Below are positions 6,097-7,383 of a stretch of DNA of 7,383 nucleotides, in pieces (position 1 is the stretch's first letter; each line of letters starts with the position of its first letter). The notes below the pieces were generated by a model that was not told the DNA's origin, searched no databases, and worked only from the letters and a program-made list of their open reading frames with translations. This DNA is from Bacteroidales bacterium (lineage in GTDB: Bacteria > Bacteroidota > Bacteroidia > Bacteroidales > UBA12077), in assembly GCA_030600625.1 (NCBI GenBank), contig JAUVLS010000060.1:1-7383 (forward strand). The letters run 5' to 3'. Made by a program: the position numbers and the translations under genes.

Positions 6097-6966
6097 TTAA
6101 ATTTCGTTAGCTATTTTTAATAAATACTGACCGTATTGATTTTTATTTAATTCTTTACCAAGTTTAATCAATTGCTCTTTACTTATAAATCCTTTTTTAT
6201 AAGCTATTTCTTCTATACAAGCAATTTTTAGTCCTTGCCGTTGTTCAATTGTTGAAACATAGTTCGAAGCCTGAAGTAAACTTTCATGTGTTCCCGTATC
6301 CAACCATGCAAAGCCCCGACCAAGAAGTTCTACACTTAATTTGGTATCATTTAAATATAGTTTGTTTAGGTCTGTAATCTCAAGCTCACCACGCTTGCTG
6401 GGTTTCAACCCTTTTGCTTTTTGTATTACATCATTAGAGTAAAAGTACAATCCGGTAACAGCATAGTTGGATTTGGGTTTTTCCGGTTTTTCTTCTAAAC
6501 TTAAAACCTTTCCGTTACCATCAAACTCAACTACACCATATCTCTCAGGATCGTTTACATAATAACCAAAAACAATTGCCCCGTCTTTAAGTTCTGCAGC
6601 ATTTGTCAGAATTTTAGTAAATCCGTAACCATAAAAAATATTATCACCCAGAACCAGGCAAACATTATCGTTTCCAATAAATTCTTCTCCAATTATAAAT
6701 GCTTGTGCAAGACCGTCAGGTGATGGCTGAATTTCGTAGGACAAATTAAGTCCAAGTTGTTTTCCATCTCCAAGCAAATCCTCATACAAATGGATATCTT
6801 TTGGAGTAGAGATAATTAATATTTCTCTGATACCTGAAAGCATTAAAACAGATAATGGATAATAGATCATAGGTTTATCATAAATTGGAATGATCTGCTT
6901 TGAAATACTTTTAGTAATAGGATAAAGTCGGGTGCCAGCTCCTCCGGCTAATATTATACCTTTCAT
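6097..6966 (-). CDS. rfbA: Glucose-1-phosphate thymidylyltransferase
   Basis: A 289-residue cytoplasmic nucleotidyltransferase that joins dTTP and glucose-1-phosphate to give dTDP-glucose, the committed and usually feedback-inhibited step toward dTDP-L-rhamnose. The N-terminal nucleotide-binding signature [13 protein letters not shown] (6-18) is followed by the KQ(I)IPIYDKPM segment (23-33). Other family motifs are [10 protein letters not shown] (81-90), LGDNIFYG (106-113) with a metal-binding Asp, EEKPEKPKS (158-166), GELEITD (193-199) and [11 protein letters not shown] (221-231). The length is that of the short RmlA class. It is the first gene of the rfbA-rfbC-rfbD operon. A terminator about 60 bp upstream isolates it from ugd, so it needs its own promoter in roughly 6967-7030, where I find no convincing match. 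Confidence 0.97.
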   Translation of the reverse strand: MKGIILAGGAGTRLYPITKSISKQIIPIYDKPMIYYPLSVLMLSGIREILIISTPKDIHLYEDLLGDGKQLGLNLSYEIQPSPDGLAQAFIIGEEFIGNDNVCLVLGDNIFYGYGFTKILTNAAELKDGAIVFGYYVNDPERYGVVEFDGNGKVLSLEEKPEKPKSNYAVTGLYFYSNDVIQKAKGLKPSKRGELEITDLNKLYLNDTKLSVELLGRGFAWLDTGTHESLLQASNYVSTIEQRQGLKIACIEEIAYKKGFISKEQLIKLGKELNKNQYGQYLLKIANEI

Positions 6967-7023
6967 TATAATGATTTAATTTAAAATGTTCTTTTGTTAT
7001 TTAAAGATTTTATCATATCAGGT

Positions 7024-7062
7024 AAAAATAAGAAAAAGCTGATGCAATAAAACACCAGCTTT
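7024..7062 (-). terminator. Rho-independent terminator for transcripts arriving from ugd
   Basis: Read on the minus strand, AAAGCTGGTG (7062-7053) pairs with CATCAGCTTT (7044-7035) to form a 10-bp stem with a single G-U wobble and an 8-base loop. It is followed by a T-rich tract with only one C and one A in its first 11 bases (7034-7024). On the plus strand the wobble becomes an A-C mismatch and there is no matching T-run, so the orientation is clear. It would stop ugd transcription before rfbA. Confidence 0.72.
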
Positions 7063-7212
7063 AACAAATTTATATAAAATTAAACTGGTTCGATATAGAA
7101 ATTAATTCAATAATCTGAATTTTAGCATGTTGTATTTTTTTGATAATAAAGAATATTGGAAAAATGGAATATCGTATATGTTATCTTTAAAAGCCAGTTT
7201 GCGGTAAGTAAA

Positions 7213-7236
7213 AATCCATCAATCCATTAATCCGTC
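7213..7236. repeat. Octanucleotide tandem tract
   Basis: Three consecutive 8-bp units, AATCCATC, AATCCATT and AATCCGTC, share the core AATCC and fill 7213-7236. They lie in the noncoding space downstream of ugd. The pattern parallels the 7-bp tracts at 2491-2534. The units are imperfect, so this may be an old or neutral slippage product. Confidence 0.6.
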
Positions 7237-7323
7237 ATTCCAATTATAATACTTATTGTAATTTAATTTGTTGTATATCCTTAAATTGCTTTCTTTAGAT
7301 CTAACTCATGTTAAATAATGATT

Positions 7324-7383
7324 TTATCGTCCAATTCCGTAATATGTCCAGCCCCATTTTTTCATATCTTCAGGTTCATAAAT
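7324..7383 (-). CDS. ugd: C-terminal fragment, probable UDP-glucose 6-dehydrogenase
   Basis: The last 19 codons and TAA of a gene that starts beyond the right edge. The peptide IYEPEDMKKWGWTYYGIGR closely follows the conserved tail of Bacteroidota UDP-glucose 6-dehydrogenases, where an (N)IY(D/E)-x-x-x-M-K segment is followed by G(F/W)xYYxIGR. The enzyme oxidises UDP-glucose to UDP-glucuronate with two NAD+, supplying capsule or exopolysaccharide. The catalytic and NAD-binding parts lie outside the window, so the call rests on this tail plus the sugar-nucleotide setting. A related nucleotide-sugar dehydrogenase of the same superfamily is the main alternative. Confidence 0.68.
   Translation of the reverse strand: MYEPEDMKKWGWTYYGIGR

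Larger units (their letters stand above)
6967..7323. other. Intergenic region between ugd and rfbA
   Basis: This 357-bp stretch has no supportable gene on either strand. It contains an intrinsic terminator close to rfbA (7024-7062) and an octamer tandem tract (7213-7236). The remainder is AT-rich with no recognised RNA gene. Because the terminator faces the ugd direction, about 260 nt of untranslated RNA would follow the ugd stop. Confidence 0.65.

Noticed and set aside
7104..7121. AATTCA/TGAATT hairpin
   Set aside because: An AT-rich 6-bp stem is expected by chance in DNA of this composition.
7082..7200. AAACTGG (7082-7088) and CCAGTTT (7194-7200) as element ends
   Set aside because: A single 7-bp inverted match over 120 bp, with no other element-like feature, is likely chance.

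Overview
The window is AT-rich and looks like chromosomal DNA of a Bacteroidota bacterium (Bacteroidales or Marinilabiliales type). That assignment rests on protein wording (RfbA/C/D, a PgcA/PGM2-type phosphohexomutase, a 138-residue YjbQ protein), on the near absence of Shine-Dalgarno sequences, and on short palindromes and 7-8 bp tandem repeats between genes. It is inference, because there is no rRNA or other marker gene.

Layout, left to right. The 3' end of a plus-strand SF1 helicase gene (1-141) meets, tail to tail, a minus-strand cation diffusion facilitator exporter (138-1040); their TAA stops interlock in one TTAA. All other genes are on the minus strand. A RelE/ParE-like toxin (1312-1611) and its upstream partner antitoxin (1604-1849) overlap by 8 bp. 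Next come a YjbQ/UPF0047 protein (1984-2400) and a phosphohexomutase (2552-4294). A three-gene dTDP-rhamnose operon follows, transcribed rfbA (6097-6966), rfbC (5543-6094), rfbD (4658-5533). The right edge holds the last 19 codons of what is probably a UDP-glucose 6-dehydrogenase gene (7324-7383), with an intrinsic terminator between it and rfbA.

Functionally the right half is nucleotide-sugar supply. The mutase can make glucose-1-phosphate, RfbA activates it with dTTP, and RfbC and RfbD carry out the last two steps to dTDP-L-rhamnose. Ugd would oxidise UDP-glucose, also derived from glucose-1-phosphate, to UDP-glucuronate. The 4,6-dehydratase RfbB, needed between RfbA and RfbC, is absent from the window. 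These products feed O-antigen, capsule or exopolysaccharide, and such a cluster normally borders a glycan biosynthesis locus, here probably beyond the right edge. The left half is mixed: metal export, a stress or addiction module, and a conserved accessory enzyme.

Four intergenic spaces, 1041-1311, 2401-2551, 4295-4657 and 6967-7323, each carry palindromic or short tandem repeats. I found no CRISPR array, tRNA, rRNA, transposase gene or clearly novel multi-gene system. The most unusual material is the intergenic repeat content.
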